The notes: a model not told the origin generated them from the sequence alone. Positions 9,985-17,492 are shown, numbered from the stretch's first letter. The stretch is 17,798 nucleotides of DNA from CAYXRS01 sp964636485 (GCA_964636485.1 CAZWSO010000041.1:1-17798); one strand, 5' to 3'. A program made the numbers and translations.

Positions 9985-12271
9985 GGCGCAGCGCCTCCAT
10001 TGGATCGATGCGCGCCGCGCGGCGCGCCGGGATCAACGTTGCCAGCAGCCCAGTGACCACGAGCAGCGCGGAAACGCCCATGAACGCGAGCGCGTCCAGC
10101 CCGCTCACGCCGTAGAGCAACCGCTCCACCAACCGGCCAGCGAACGCCGCGCACGCCAATCCGATCACGAGTCCGATGCCGATCATGTGGAGCGCCTGGT
10201 CGACGACCAGGCGGACTACGCGCCCCCGCTGCGCTCCCAGCGCCATGCGGATTCCGATCTCCCTGCCGCGCTGCGCGACCGAGAACGCCAACACGCCGTA
10301 CGTACCGACCGCAGCCAGCAGCAGCCCAAGCGCACCGAAGAGGCCGAGCGCGCCGGCGGCGAGACGGGCAGGTAGCAGAACGATGCCGAGGTGGCGCGTC
10401 ATCGTTTTCGCATCGTAGATCGGAAGCGTCGAATCGAGTGCGCGAACCTCGCGTCGCACAAGCGGCAGGAACGACTCCGGATCGCCTGCAGTGCGCACGT
10501 GCAGCGTCAGCGCCGCGTTCCACTCTTGCGGGATCGGAAAATAGATGTACTCCAGCGGTGCCTCTCCCAGGCTCTGGTACCGGCCGGTCGTGCTCACACC
10601 GATGACCCGGTATTCAGTGTTCCCGCGTCGCACCGTCCGTCCGATCGGGCTCTCGCCGGGCCAGAAACGGTCGGCCATGCGCTGGTTGACAATGGCAACC
10701 TGCTGTCCGAAGTCCTGGGCAGTGAAGCCGCGACCTTCCACGATCGGCACACCCATCGCCTCGAAGTAGCCGTCGCCCACGAAGTTGTAATCGAAGCTCC
10801 GCCGCTCGTTTTCGCCAAAGCTGTAGCCCGGCGCGTCGATGCCGGTCTGCTGACTGTCGAAGCCGAGCGGGACCAATTCTCCGAGAGCGGCGGCGCGAAC
10901 GCCTGGCAGCGTGCGCACTCTGCCGACGAGCTCATCGAAGAACGCGCGTGTTCGGGCTGCGTCGTAACCCTGACGCGACGGATCCACCGACGCGATCAGG
11001 AGATTGTCGGCGTCGAAACCCTTGTCCATGTTCATGGCCCGCTCGAGGGAGCGGAGGAAGAGTCCTGCGGTCACGAGCAGCACGAGAGAGAGCGCGACCT
11101 GTGCGACCACCAGCCCGCGACTCAGGCGAGACCGGCGGATGCCCGCGGTCCCCCCACCTGCTTTCAACCCGCTCACCAGATCGGGGCGCGACGCCTCCAG
11201 CGCCGGAAGAAGTCCGAACAGGACGCCGGCCCCGAGCGCGACGACGAGCGTGAACAGCAGGACCGGCGCGTTCAGCTCGAGACCGAACGAGACGGGNNNN
11301 NNNNNNNNNNNNNNNNNNNNNNNNNNNNNNNNNNNNNNNNNNNNNNNNNNNNNNNNNNNNNNNNNNNNNNNNNNNNNNNNNNNNNNNNNNNNNNNNAGGA
11401 GCGCGACGACGCCCATGATCACGGCCGAGAAGCCGACCTGCGCTGCCGCGATACGCGGATGGAGCCCTGCCTCCGCCTGCGGCACCACGGTGATTCCGCT
11501 CGTGGCATAATGCGCCGGGTGCTCCTCGGCCAGAGTCAGCAGCAGCGCGCTCATCGCCTGTCGCGCCTGCACCATGGTGACGCCGGGCTCGAGCCGCGCG
11601 ATCACGCTGAACTGGTTGTTGCCCCGCGCTTCCCACAGGCTCTCCTGCGCCTGAAGCTGGGGCTGCATCGTCAGTGGAGCCCAGAGCACCGGCGTGGTGA
11701 TGGGAATCGGCCCCTGAAAATCCGGCGGCGCCACGCCGACGACCGTGTATGACTGACCGTTGATCACGATCTGCCGACCGACAATCCCGGGGTCGCCGCC
11801 GAATCGCGTCCGCCAGGCTTCATCACTGATCACAACCACCGGGTGCGCGCCGATGCCGACGTCTTCATCCGGCAGAAATGCGCGACCGAGTGCCGGCCGC
11901 ACGCCCAGCACGTCGAAGAAGTTGGCCGACACCATCTGACCCATCACCATCTCGTTCCGGTCGCCCGCGCTCAGGTTCACGGAGAGGAACGACCAAAGCG
12001 CCACGCCATCGAAGACTTCGGCTCGTTCGCGAATGTCGAGGTAGTGCGGGATCGAGTTCGAGCCGTAGTCGAAGTCGCCTGGATAGGAGCGGTAGAGCTG
12101 GACCAGCCGGTGTGGCTCGAGTACGCCGGGCAGCGGCCGCAGCAGCAACGCGTGGACCGCGCTGAACACGGCGGTGTTGAGCCCGATGCCGAGCGCCAGC
12201 GTGATCACCGCCGTCGCCGTGAACGCCGGCCGGCGCGCAAGCGTTCGCCAGGCGATTCGAGCGGTATTCAT
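9977..12271 (-). CDS. ADOP-type ABC transporter permease B (interrupted by assembly gap)
   Basis: Inner-membrane permease, broken only by a run of 100 N. The first 291 residues (MNTARIAWRTLARRPAF onward) give TM1 and the first periplasmic core and stop at FSAVIMGVVAL, the beginning of TM2. The 439 residues after the gap start at PVSFGLELNAPVLL, in the region of TM3/TM4, and include the second periplasmic core and the C-terminal FtsX block with REIGIRMALGAQRG, ending DPMEALRHE. The missing piece should hold the rest of TM2, the NVANLLLAR and REIAIR coupling loop and TM3, about 77 residues by comparison with C and D. That would make the protein about 807 residues, matching the 804-814 of its paralogues. 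The start lies 39 bp after permease A's stop; a tiny bridging frame fills the space. No frameshift is evident outside the gap. Confidence 0.9.
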   Translation of the reverse strand: MNTARIAWRTLARRPAFTATAVITLALGIGLNTAVFSAVHALLLRPLPGVLEPHRLVQLYRSYPGDFDYGSNSIPHYLDIRERAEVFDGVALWSFLSVNLSAGDRNEMVMGQMVSANFFDVLGVRPALGRAFLPDEDVGIGAHPVVVISDEAWRTRFGGDPGIVGRQIVINGQSYTVVGVAPPDFQGPIPITTPVLWAPLTMQPQLQAQESLWEARGNNQFSVIARLEPGVTMVQARQAMSALLLTLAEEHPAHYATSGITVVPQAEAGLHPRIAAAQVGFSAVIMGVVALXXXXXXXXXXXXXXXXXXXXXXXXXXXXXXXXXXPVSFGLELNAPVLLFTLVVALGAGVLFGLLPALEASRPDLVSGLKAGGGTAGIRRSRLSRGLVVAQVALSLVLLVTAGLFLRSLERAMNMDKGFDADNLLIASVDPSRQGYDAARTRAFFDELVGRVRTLPGVRAAALGELVPLGFDSQQTGIDAPGYSFGENERRSFDYNFVGDGYFEAMGVPIVEGRGFTAQDFGQQVAIVNQRMADRFWPGESPIGRTVRRGNTEYRVIGVSTTGRYQSLGEAPLEYIYFPIPQEWNAALTLHVRTAGDPESFLPLVRREVRALDSTLPIYDAKTMTRHLGIVLLPARLAAGALGLFGALGLLLAAVGTYGVLAFSVAQRGREIGIRMALGAQRGRVVRLVVDQALHMIGIGLVIGLACAAFAGRLVERLLYGVSGLDALAFMGVSALLVVTGLLATLIPARRAARIDPMEALRHE
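9982..10000. repeat. Junction repeat copy (permease B/C)
   Basis: Third identical copy of the 19-mer at 5159-5177, again covering the last codons of one permease and the ATG of the next. Confidence 0.85.
11297..11396. other. Assembly gap of 100 N inside permease B
   Basis: Exactly 100 undetermined bases, the conventional placeholder for a gap of unknown size. It sits at the first FtsX block of permease B. Flanking frames require a true length of 3n+1. Aligning the flanks to permeases C and D suggests about 229 or 232 bp are missing. Confidence 0.97.
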
Positions 12272-12318
12272 GATCCGACCGTTACAGGGTGCACGCGGCG
12301 CACGCTCGACTCATTCAT
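12268..12318 (-). CDS. Possible 16-codon bridging mini-ORF between permeases A and B
   Basis: ATG at 12318-12316 lies inside the last codons of permease A, forming the same ATGAATGA overlap used at the true permease junctions. The frame encodes MNESSVRRVHPVTVGS and its TGA (12270-12268) overlaps the ATG of permease B as ATGA. It thus fills the 39-bp gap exactly, so ribosomes could move from A to B without a non-translated spacer. The peptide itself resembles nothing I know. No separate strong Shine-Dalgarno stands before permease B, which makes a coupling role attractive, but a chance frame this short is possible. Confidence 0.28.
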   Translation of the reverse strand: MNESSVRRVHPVTVGS

Positions 12319-14725
12319 GGCGCAGCGCCTCCGTGGGATGGATACGCGCGGCGCGGCGTGCCGGCAGGTATGTAGCGGCGGCTGCGACAGTCAGCAGGAC
12401 GAGCGGGGCCGCTACGAACGTGACGGGATCGCGCACGCTCACGCCAAAGACGAAGCGCGACAGGACGCCTGCGCCGGCAAGGGCGGCAGCGAGCCCGAGC
12501 GCGGCACCGAGCGCGACGGGCCGTACACCTTCAGCGACCGTGCGGGCGACCACCTCGCGTCCACGCGCGCCGAGCGCCATGCGGATGCCTATTTCGCGCG
12601 TCCGGCGCGCCACGGCGTACGCTGCCATTCCGTACACACCCACGGCAGCCAGGACCAGCGTGAGGATTGCAAAGCCGCCCAGCAAGCTCGTGGTGAAACG
12701 CTGAGGTGACATCGCTCCCGCCAGCACGTCGTCCATGGTTCGCAGGTTCGCGACGGGCAAGCCGGCGTCCAGCTCGCGGATCGCGGCCGCTACGGGGCCT
12801 GCCAAACTGGACGGATCACCGTCCGTGCGCAGCACGACCGTCAAACCGCGACCGATGGAGCCCTGCGCAGCGCGCAGCTGATGGTGGGGCAGATAGACCA
12901 CCGCGCGGTCATCGTCGTGCAGCCCCTCCACCTTGGTGTTGCCCACGACGCCGGCAATGGTGATCCACGGCTGATCGGCCGAGTAGCGGAAGCGGCCGCC
13001 AATGGCGCCGTCCTGCCAGTAACGTCGCGCCGCAGCCGCGTTGACCCACGCCACCAGCGTGGCGTCCTCGCGATCGGTGTGGTCAGGTGCTCGGCCCTCC
13101 AGCAGCGGGAGACCCAGTGCCTCGAAGTAGCCCTGATGAACCGTGACTACATCGGCATTGTGTTGCGCTACAGTGGGTGGCGGATCGGGAAGATGGGCGA
13201 TCTGGATGTCCTGTCTTACCGACGCACCAACAACAGGAAGACTCGACGTCGCGCCGGCGTGCCGGACGCCGGGCAGCCCGCGAGCGCGCTCGAGCAGCCG
13301 CTCGTACGCTGCCGCCACTGTCTCGTTGGGATAGTCTGCCGGCGGGAGCTGGATATCGAAGAGCAGCACTCCGTCGCTGCGGACGCCGGTATCCACACGC
13401 GTCAGCTCGATGAAGCTGCGCACAATGACGCCAGCAGCCAGGATCACGATCACGCCCAGCGCCGCCTCCGACACGACCAGCATGCGGCGCACACGCGTGT
13501 GCGCGCGTACACCGGTAATTCGGCTTCCGGCGAGCGCTGCGGCCGGTGCAACTTGTCGGAGCGCGGGCGCAAGGCCGAACACGAGCGAGGTGCCGACACC
13601 GACGAGAAGCGCAAATCCCATGACGACCGAATCGAGGCGAACGGCCTCGGCTCGCGGGATCGCCTCCGGATGAATGGCCAGCAGCGCAGGCGTCGCCCAG
13701 GCAGCGACGACAATCCCGAGCACCGCGCCGGCTGCAGCCAGCACCAGCCCCTCGACGAAGAACTGTCGCAGTAATCGGCCGCGACTCGCACCCAGTGCGG
13801 CGCGAATCGCGACCTCGCCGTGCCGGCTCTCCGTGCGGGCCAGCAGCAGGTTCGCGATGTTGACGGCGGCGATGAGCAGCACGACGGCGACCGCCGCCAT
13901 GAGAAGCCAGAGCGCTTGCCCGCTATCACCGATGAGGTCGTGGTGGAATTTGCGAAGGAAGATGAAGTGACCCATCGCATGGTGCTCGTGCTCGGCGTTC
14001 CACGCGGAGGTGATTCCGTCCAGCTCCCGTTCGGCCTGCTCCAGCGTCGCACCCGGCGCGAGCCGGCCGACCGCAAGCAGATAATGCGCGAACCTGTTCG
14101 TGGCACTGCCCTCGTCGAGACCGAACGGCGCCCAGAGGTCGACGGAGGCGTCCGGGAATACGAACCGCTCCGGCATCACGCCAACGACACGGGCAGGTAC
14201 GCCGTTGAACGTCACGGTCGACCCGATGGCGGCCGAGTCACCGCCGAACCGGTCCTGCCACAGCCGGTGACTCAACACGAGCACCGGCGCGGCGCCGGGG
14301 AGCTCTTCCTCGGGGGCGAACGTACGGCCGCGCGCGGCACGGACACCCAGAAGATCGAACATTCCGGCACCCAGAAAGCCGACACGCACGCGCTGCGGCG
14401 TCTGGCCTTCACCGCCGAGCGTACGGTCGAGAACTCCATGCGGCACCACGTCCCGCATTAGCCGACTCTGTTCCCGGTAATCGATCATCTCGGGCGGCGA
14501 GAGCGGGAATTGAGGGATGTCCTGACCCGATGACGGCAGGTAGCGTGTCCAGAGCGATACCAGCTCGTCGGGGCGCTCGTACGGCAGAGGCTCCAGCAAC
14601 ACGCCGCGCACGACGCTGAACATTGCCGTGGTGGCGCCGACGCCAAGCGCGAGCGTGAGCACGGCGACGATTGTGAAGCCGGGCGCGTTGCGCAGCGAGC
14701 GGAGAGCGTACCGCAAGTCATTCAT
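12311..14725 (-). CDS. ADOP-type ABC transporter permease A (duplicated MacB/FtsX halves)
   Basis: First permease of the array, 804 residues from the ATG at 14725 (MNDLRYALRSLRNAPGF). The frame is open to an ATG at 14764, but the shorter start matches all four paralogues. TM1 lies at about 15-40, the first periplasmic core to about 268, TM2 around 272-292, then INIANLLLAR-type sequence (Asn289 NIANLLLAR reading) with the coupling loop EVAIRAALGAS (304-314). A second helix at about 420-438 opens the repeat half, which ends in an FtsX block with TREIGIRMALGARG and terminates HPTEALRHE. A distinctive histidine cluster (His246, 248, 249, 253, 261, 262, with Met251) lies at the end of the first periplasmic core just before TM2; the other four permeases lack it. 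The gene lies 49 bp after ATPase 2 and is bridged to it by a small frame. Substrate unknown. Confidence 0.94.
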   Translation of the reverse strand: MNDLRYALRSLRNAPGFTIVAVLTLALGVGATTAMFSVVRGVLLEPLPYERPDELVSLWTRYLPSSGQDIPQFPLSPPEMIDYREQSRLMRDVVPHGVLDRTLGGEGQTPQRVRVGFLGAGMFDLLGVRAARGRTFAPEEELPGAAPVLVLSHRLWQDRFGGDSAAIGSTVTFNGVPARVVGVMPERFVFPDASVDLWAPFGLDEGSATNRFAHYLLAVGRLAPGATLEQAERELDGITSAWNAEHEHHAMGHFIFLRKFHHDLIGDSGQALWLLMAAVAVVLLIAAVNIANLLLARTESRHGEVAIRAALGASRGRLLRQFFVEGLVLAAAGAVLGIVVAAWATPALLAIHPEAIPRAEAVRLDSVVMGFALLVGVGTSLVFGLAPALRQVAPAAALAGSRITGVRAHTRVRRMLVVSEAALGVIVILAAGVIVRSFIELTRVDTGVRSDGVLLFDIQLPPADYPNETVAAAYERLLERARGLPGVRHAGATSSLPVVGASVRQDIQIAHLPDPPPTVAQHNADVVTVHQGYFEALGLPLLEGRAPDHTDREDATLVAWVNAAAARRYWQDGAIGGRFRYSADQPWITIAGVVGNTKVEGLHDDDRAVVYLPHHQLRAAQGSIGRGLTVVLRTDGDPSSLAGPVAAAIRELDAGLPVANLRTMDDVLAGAMSPQRFTTSLLGGFAILTLVLAAVGVYGMAAYAVARRTREIGIRMALGARGREVVARTVAEGVRPVALGAALGLAAALAGAGVLSRFVFGVSVRDPVTFVAAPLVLLTVAAAATYLPARRAARIHPTEALRHE
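12316..12334. repeat. Junction repeat copy (end of permease A), one mismatch
   Basis: Eighteen of 19 positions match the repeat at 5159-5177 (ccgt for ccat near the end, which changes the encoded Met of MEALRHE to Thr). Here the embedded ATG opens only a mini-ORF, not the next permease. Confidence 0.8.
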
Positions 14726-14778
14726 GGTGCATTCCATCCCTTCGATACATATGCGGGTGCGCATTCAACGTGGTTCAT
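14722..14778 (-). CDS. Possible 18-codon bridging mini-ORF between ATPase 2 and permease A
   Basis: ATG at 14778-14776 overlaps the ATPase 2 stop as ATGA. The frame encodes MNHVECAPAYVSKGWNAP and ends in a TGA (14724-14722) that overlaps the ATG of permease A. The geometry mirrors the mini-ORF between permeases A and B. The peptide has no recognisable domain. It may serve only to carry ribosomes across the gap. A purine-rich GGGATGGA lies 8-15 bases before permease A's ATG, so independent initiation there is also possible. Confidence 0.28.
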   Translation of the reverse strand: MNHVECAPAYVSKGWNAP

Positions 14779-15458
14779 GCGCGTCCCGCCTCCGCCGGCC
14801 GCCCGATCCAGCCGTCGAGCAGCTCTATGACGCGGCCGCCATAAGCCGCCCACTCCTCGTTGTGCGTGACCTGAATGACCGTCGTGCCGGCCGCGTTCAG
14901 CCGCGCCAGCGTTTCCATGATCATCTTCCCCTGACTGGAGTGAAGCGCGCCGGTCGGCTCATCGGCCAGGATGAGCTTCGGGTTGCCGATCACTGCACGG
15001 GCCACCGCCACGAGCTGCTGCTGACCGCCGGAAAGCTGCGAGGGAAACAGGCCCTTCTTGCCGACCATGTTGAAGCGGTCGAGGGTGTCCGCCACCAGGC
15101 TCTGGCGTTCCTTCCTGCTTACGTCGCGGTATGAGAGCGGCAGGTCGAGGTTCTCGGCGACGGTGAGATCTTCCAGCAGGTGATACTGCTGGAAGACGAA
15201 GCCGATGTAGCGCTTGTTGAGCTCGATGCGCTGTCTGGGCTTGAGCGCGTGGACATCCTCATCGAGCAGCCGGTACTCGCCCGTCCAGTCGTGGTCGAGC
15301 ATGCCGAGTATGCCGAGCAGCGTCGACTTGCCGGCACCGGACGGTCCCATGATGGTCACGAAGTCGCCCTCGGCGACGTCGAGATCGATGTGCCGCAGCA
15401 GCCACAGCCGGCCACCGCCGCTGTGCACCGTCTTCTCGACGCCGCGCAGCCGGATCAT
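14775..15458 (-). CDS. ABC transporter ATP-binding protein 2 (LolD/MacB type, divergent D-loop)
   Basis: Cytoplasmic nucleotide-binding subunit of 227 residues that should power the permeases. Visible motifs: Walker A GPSGAGKS (38-45), Q-loop Gln90 in FVFQQ, signature LSGGQQQ (142-148), Walker B LILADEP (162-168) and H-loop His199 in QVTHN. The D-loop, normally LD in LolD-like proteins (for example GNLDS), reads GALHSSQG here, with His173 in place of the Asp. I recall LHSSQG in related proteins, so this is probably a subfamily trait, not damage. The start overlaps the ATPase 1 stop (ATGA), implying equimolar, coupled synthesis and probably a heterodimer with ATPase 1. The stop is overlapped by a small frame leading to permease A. 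Confidence 0.95.
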   Translation of the reverse strand: MIRLRGVEKTVHSGGGRLWLLRHIDLDVAEGDFVTIMGPSGAGKSTLLGILGMLDHDWTGEYRLLDEDVHALKPRQRIELNKRYIGFVFQQYHLLEDLTVAENLDLPLSYRDVSRKERQSLVADTLDRFNMVGKKGLFPSQLSGGQQQLVAVARAVIGNPKLILADEPTGALHSSQGKMIMETLARLNAAGTTVIQVTHNEEWAAYGGRVIELLDGWIGRPAEAGRA

Positions 15459-16213
15459 GTCTCGCCTCCGCCGGTCTCGTGCATCTCGAAGCCGGCCTCC
15501 CTCAGCTCGCGCGCCGTGCGGCCGGTCTCGTCCTTCACGATCTTGCCGTCGAAGAGATGAATCGTCCGGTCCGCGTGCTCGGCGTAGCGCGGGTCGTGAG
15601 TGACCATGCAGATGGTGGCGCTATCGCGGTGCAGCTCGTCGAGCAGCCGCATCACAGCCTCTCCGTTCTTCGAGTCCAGGTTCCCGGTCGGCTCATCGGC
15701 GAGCAGAATGGCCGGCTTGCCGCCGATAGCGCGGGCGACGGCGACGCGCTGCTGCTGGCCGCCGGATAGTTGCGACGGGTAGTGCTTGGCACGGTGCACC
15801 ATGCCCACGCGATCGAGCGCCTCATGCACGCGCCGCTTCCGCTCCGACGACGGCATCCGCCGGTACGTGAGCGGCAGCTCGACGTTCTCGTACACGTTCA
15901 GGTCGCCGATCAGGTTGAACGCCTGGAAGATGAACCCGATCTGCCTGTTACGAACGTAGGCACGCTGGCCGGGTGTCAGCTGCGCGACCGGCTCGCCGGC
16001 GAGCGTGTAATCGCCCGCCGTGGGTGTGTCGAGCAGGCCGATGATCGAGAGCAGCGTCGTCTTGCCGCATCCGGACGGGCCGGCAATGGCGACGTAGTCT
16101 CCCTCACGGATGTCGAGGTGGACGTCAGCCAGCGCGTGCGTCTCGACCTCGTCGGTGTAGAAGACTTTTCTGATGCTCCGGAGAGTGATGAGGCCGTTCC
16201 CGTTCGTCGTCAT
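15455..16213 (-). CDS. ABC transporter ATP-binding protein 1 (LolD/MacB type)
   Basis: Cytoplasmic ATPase subunit of 252 residues with every motif canonical: Walker A GPSGCGKT (45-52), Q-loop Gln97 in FIFQAF, signature LSGGQQQ (149-155), Walker B ILLADEP (169-175), D-loop GNLDS (177-181) and H-loop His206 in VTHD. This places it in the MacB/LolD/FtsE branch that drives FtsX-type permeases. About 20 residues at the C-terminus extend beyond the ATPase fold and are charged. The ATG at 16213 follows the adaptor stop by 29 bp and has a Shine-Dalgarno-like GAGGG 7-11 bases upstream. Its stop overlaps ATPase 2. With ATPase 2 it probably forms a heterodimer whose two D-loops differ. Confidence 0.96.
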   Translation of the reverse strand: MTTNGNGLITLRSIRKVFYTDEVETHALADVHLDIREGDYVAIAGPSGCGKTTLLSIIGLLDTPTAGDYTLAGEPVAQLTPGQRAYVRNRQIGFIFQAFNLIGDLNVYENVELPLTYRRMPSSERKRRVHEALDRVGMVHRAKHYPSQLSGGQQQRVAVARAIGGKPAILLADEPTGNLDSKNGEAVMRLLDELHRDSATICMVTHDPRYAEHADRTIHLFDGKIVKDETGRTARELREAGFEMHETGGGET

Positions 16214-16242
16214 CCGGTTCCCTCATTGAGCTGTTGCCGCCG

Positions 16243-17487
16243 CTAGCGAATCCGCACCCGGTCGTGGCGGTCCCACCGCGACATGTCGGAGAGAATTACC
16301 CAGTCCCCTTCCCGCAGCCCGTCCATGATCTGAATCGCGTTGACCGAGCTGCGTCCCAGCCGCACGCGCACGCGCTCGGCGTGACCGCCGCCGTCTACCA
16401 GCTTGTACAGGCCGATCGTACTCTCGGCCTGACCGTAGGCCGGCCGGCCGACGTAGAGAACATCGTGAAGCCGCTCGAGCTCGATCGTGCCATCCACCGT
16501 CAGGTCCGGCCGCGCGCCCTGGGGAAGCGCCACCTCGAGCGCAACATCGACCGCAACCGCACCCGCCTCGACGGCGGGATCGATGCGGATCACCCGGCCG
16601 GGAATGGTGTCGGTTCGCGTGTCGATGAGAACGCTCTGGCCGAGCGCGACGTCGCGCGCCTGCACCTGCGGCACGCGCAACACGGCCTTGAGCCGCTCGG
16701 GATTCACCACTCTGGCGAGCGTCTGCCCGGGGAGCACCCACTGCCCTTCCTCCAGCGGCATGTCCTGGAGCACGCCGGCCATGCCGGCGGTAACCTCCAT
16801 CGAGGCCAGGCGGGTCCGGTGAAACGCCACGATGTTGCGCAGCCGCGAGACCTGCCCCACCTGTACGTCCAACTGCGGTCCGATCGACTCCGTCACCAGC
16901 TTCAGTCGCTCGTTCTCGATCTCGAAGCGCGCGTCCAGCTCCTCGGCTTTCTCGACGGCGGATTCCACTTCGCCCTGCGACATCGCCCTGGTTTTTGCCA
17001 GCTCCATGGCGACCTCGGCGTTGCGCCGCGCTTCCAGTCGTTGCGCGCGGACCGTGGCAACGACGCTGGCCTGATTCAGTCGCTGATTCTCCAGCGACGT
17101 GCGCAAGCTCACGAGCTGCTGCTCGGCAGCCGAGAGCTGGCGCTGGGCCTCGAGCAGCTCGAGCTGGACTTCCGGATTGGAGAGCTCGAGGAGCACCGCG
17201 CCGGCTTCGACGCGCGTGCCCGGCTGCACCAGCTTGCGCTCGACACGCCCCGCCGTCACCGCCGGCACATAGCGGATCTGCTCGGGGACCAGGCTGCCAG
17301 GTGCGCGCACCTGACGCACCAGCGTTCCACGAACGACGGTGTCGAGCACCACCATCGAGCGCTCCACCGTGGGCGACGCCGGCTCGAGAGCCGCGAGAAC
17401 CACGGTGAAGGCCAGCAGCGTGACTGCCGCGACGGCGGCATAGATGATCGGCTTGCGCTTCCCGCGCGGAGGGCGGGGAATGTCCAT
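16243..17487 (-). CDS. Membrane-fusion adaptor protein (HlyD/MacA/RND type)
   Basis: Periplasmic adaptor of 414 residues, the normal size. An N-terminal signal-anchor helix lies at about 13-34 after a basic PRPPRGKRK stretch; there is no lipobox cysteine, so it is anchored by the helix. The domain order is as expected: first lipoyl half around 70-105, a long alpha-helical coiled-coil hairpin at about 105-230 (rich in Leu, Glu, Gln and Ala), second lipoyl half at about 231-262, beta-barrel at about 265-340 and membrane-proximal domain to the end. Such proteins link an inner-membrane transporter to a TolC-like outer-membrane channel; none is encoded here. It is the first gene of the operon. The ATG at 17487 was chosen for its Shine-Dalgarno AGAGGA five bases upstream and the intact signal-anchor it gives. 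A long frame from 17491 in another phase is a shadow. Substrate cannot be inferred. Confidence 0.94.
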   Translation of the reverse strand: MDIPRPPRGKRKPIIYAAVAAVTLLAFTVVLAALEPASPTVERSMVVLDTVVRGTLVRQVRAPGSLVPEQIRYVPAVTAGRVERKLVQPGTRVEAGAVLLELSNPEVQLELLEAQRQLSAAEQQLVSLRTSLENQRLNQASVVATVRAQRLEARRNAEVAMELAKTRAMSQGEVESAVEKAEELDARFEIENERLKLVTESIGPQLDVQVGQVSRLRNIVAFHRTRLASMEVTAGMAGVLQDMPLEEGQWVLPGQTLARVVNPERLKAVLRVPQVQARDVALGQSVLIDTRTDTIPGRVIRIDPAVEAGAVAVDVALEVALPQGARPDLTVDGTIELERLHDVLYVGRPAYGQAESTIGLYKLVDGGGHAERVRVRLGRSSVNAIQIMDGLREGDWVILSDMSRWDRHDRVRIR

Positions 17488-17492
17488 GCATA

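Noticed and set aside
10391..11752. 453-codon plus-strand open frame through the N block
   Set aside because: Antisense to permease B and kept open by undetermined bases; no domain features.
5154..12347. Junction repeats as insertion-sequence ends, CRISPR or attachment sites
   Set aside because: Spacing equals one permease gene, they code for the conserved C-terminus, and there is no transposase, integrase or spacer structure.
14726..14764. N-terminal extension of permease A by 13 residues
   Set aside because: MNDLRYALRSL at 14725 aligns with the N-termini of the other permeases; the extra residues have no counterpart.
16223..17491. 422-codon minus-strand frame overlapping the adaptor
   Set aside because: Out of phase with the adaptor, Gly/Arg/Ala-rich nonsense; the other phase has the signal-anchor, lipoyl and coiled-coil features and the better-placed ribosome-binding site.
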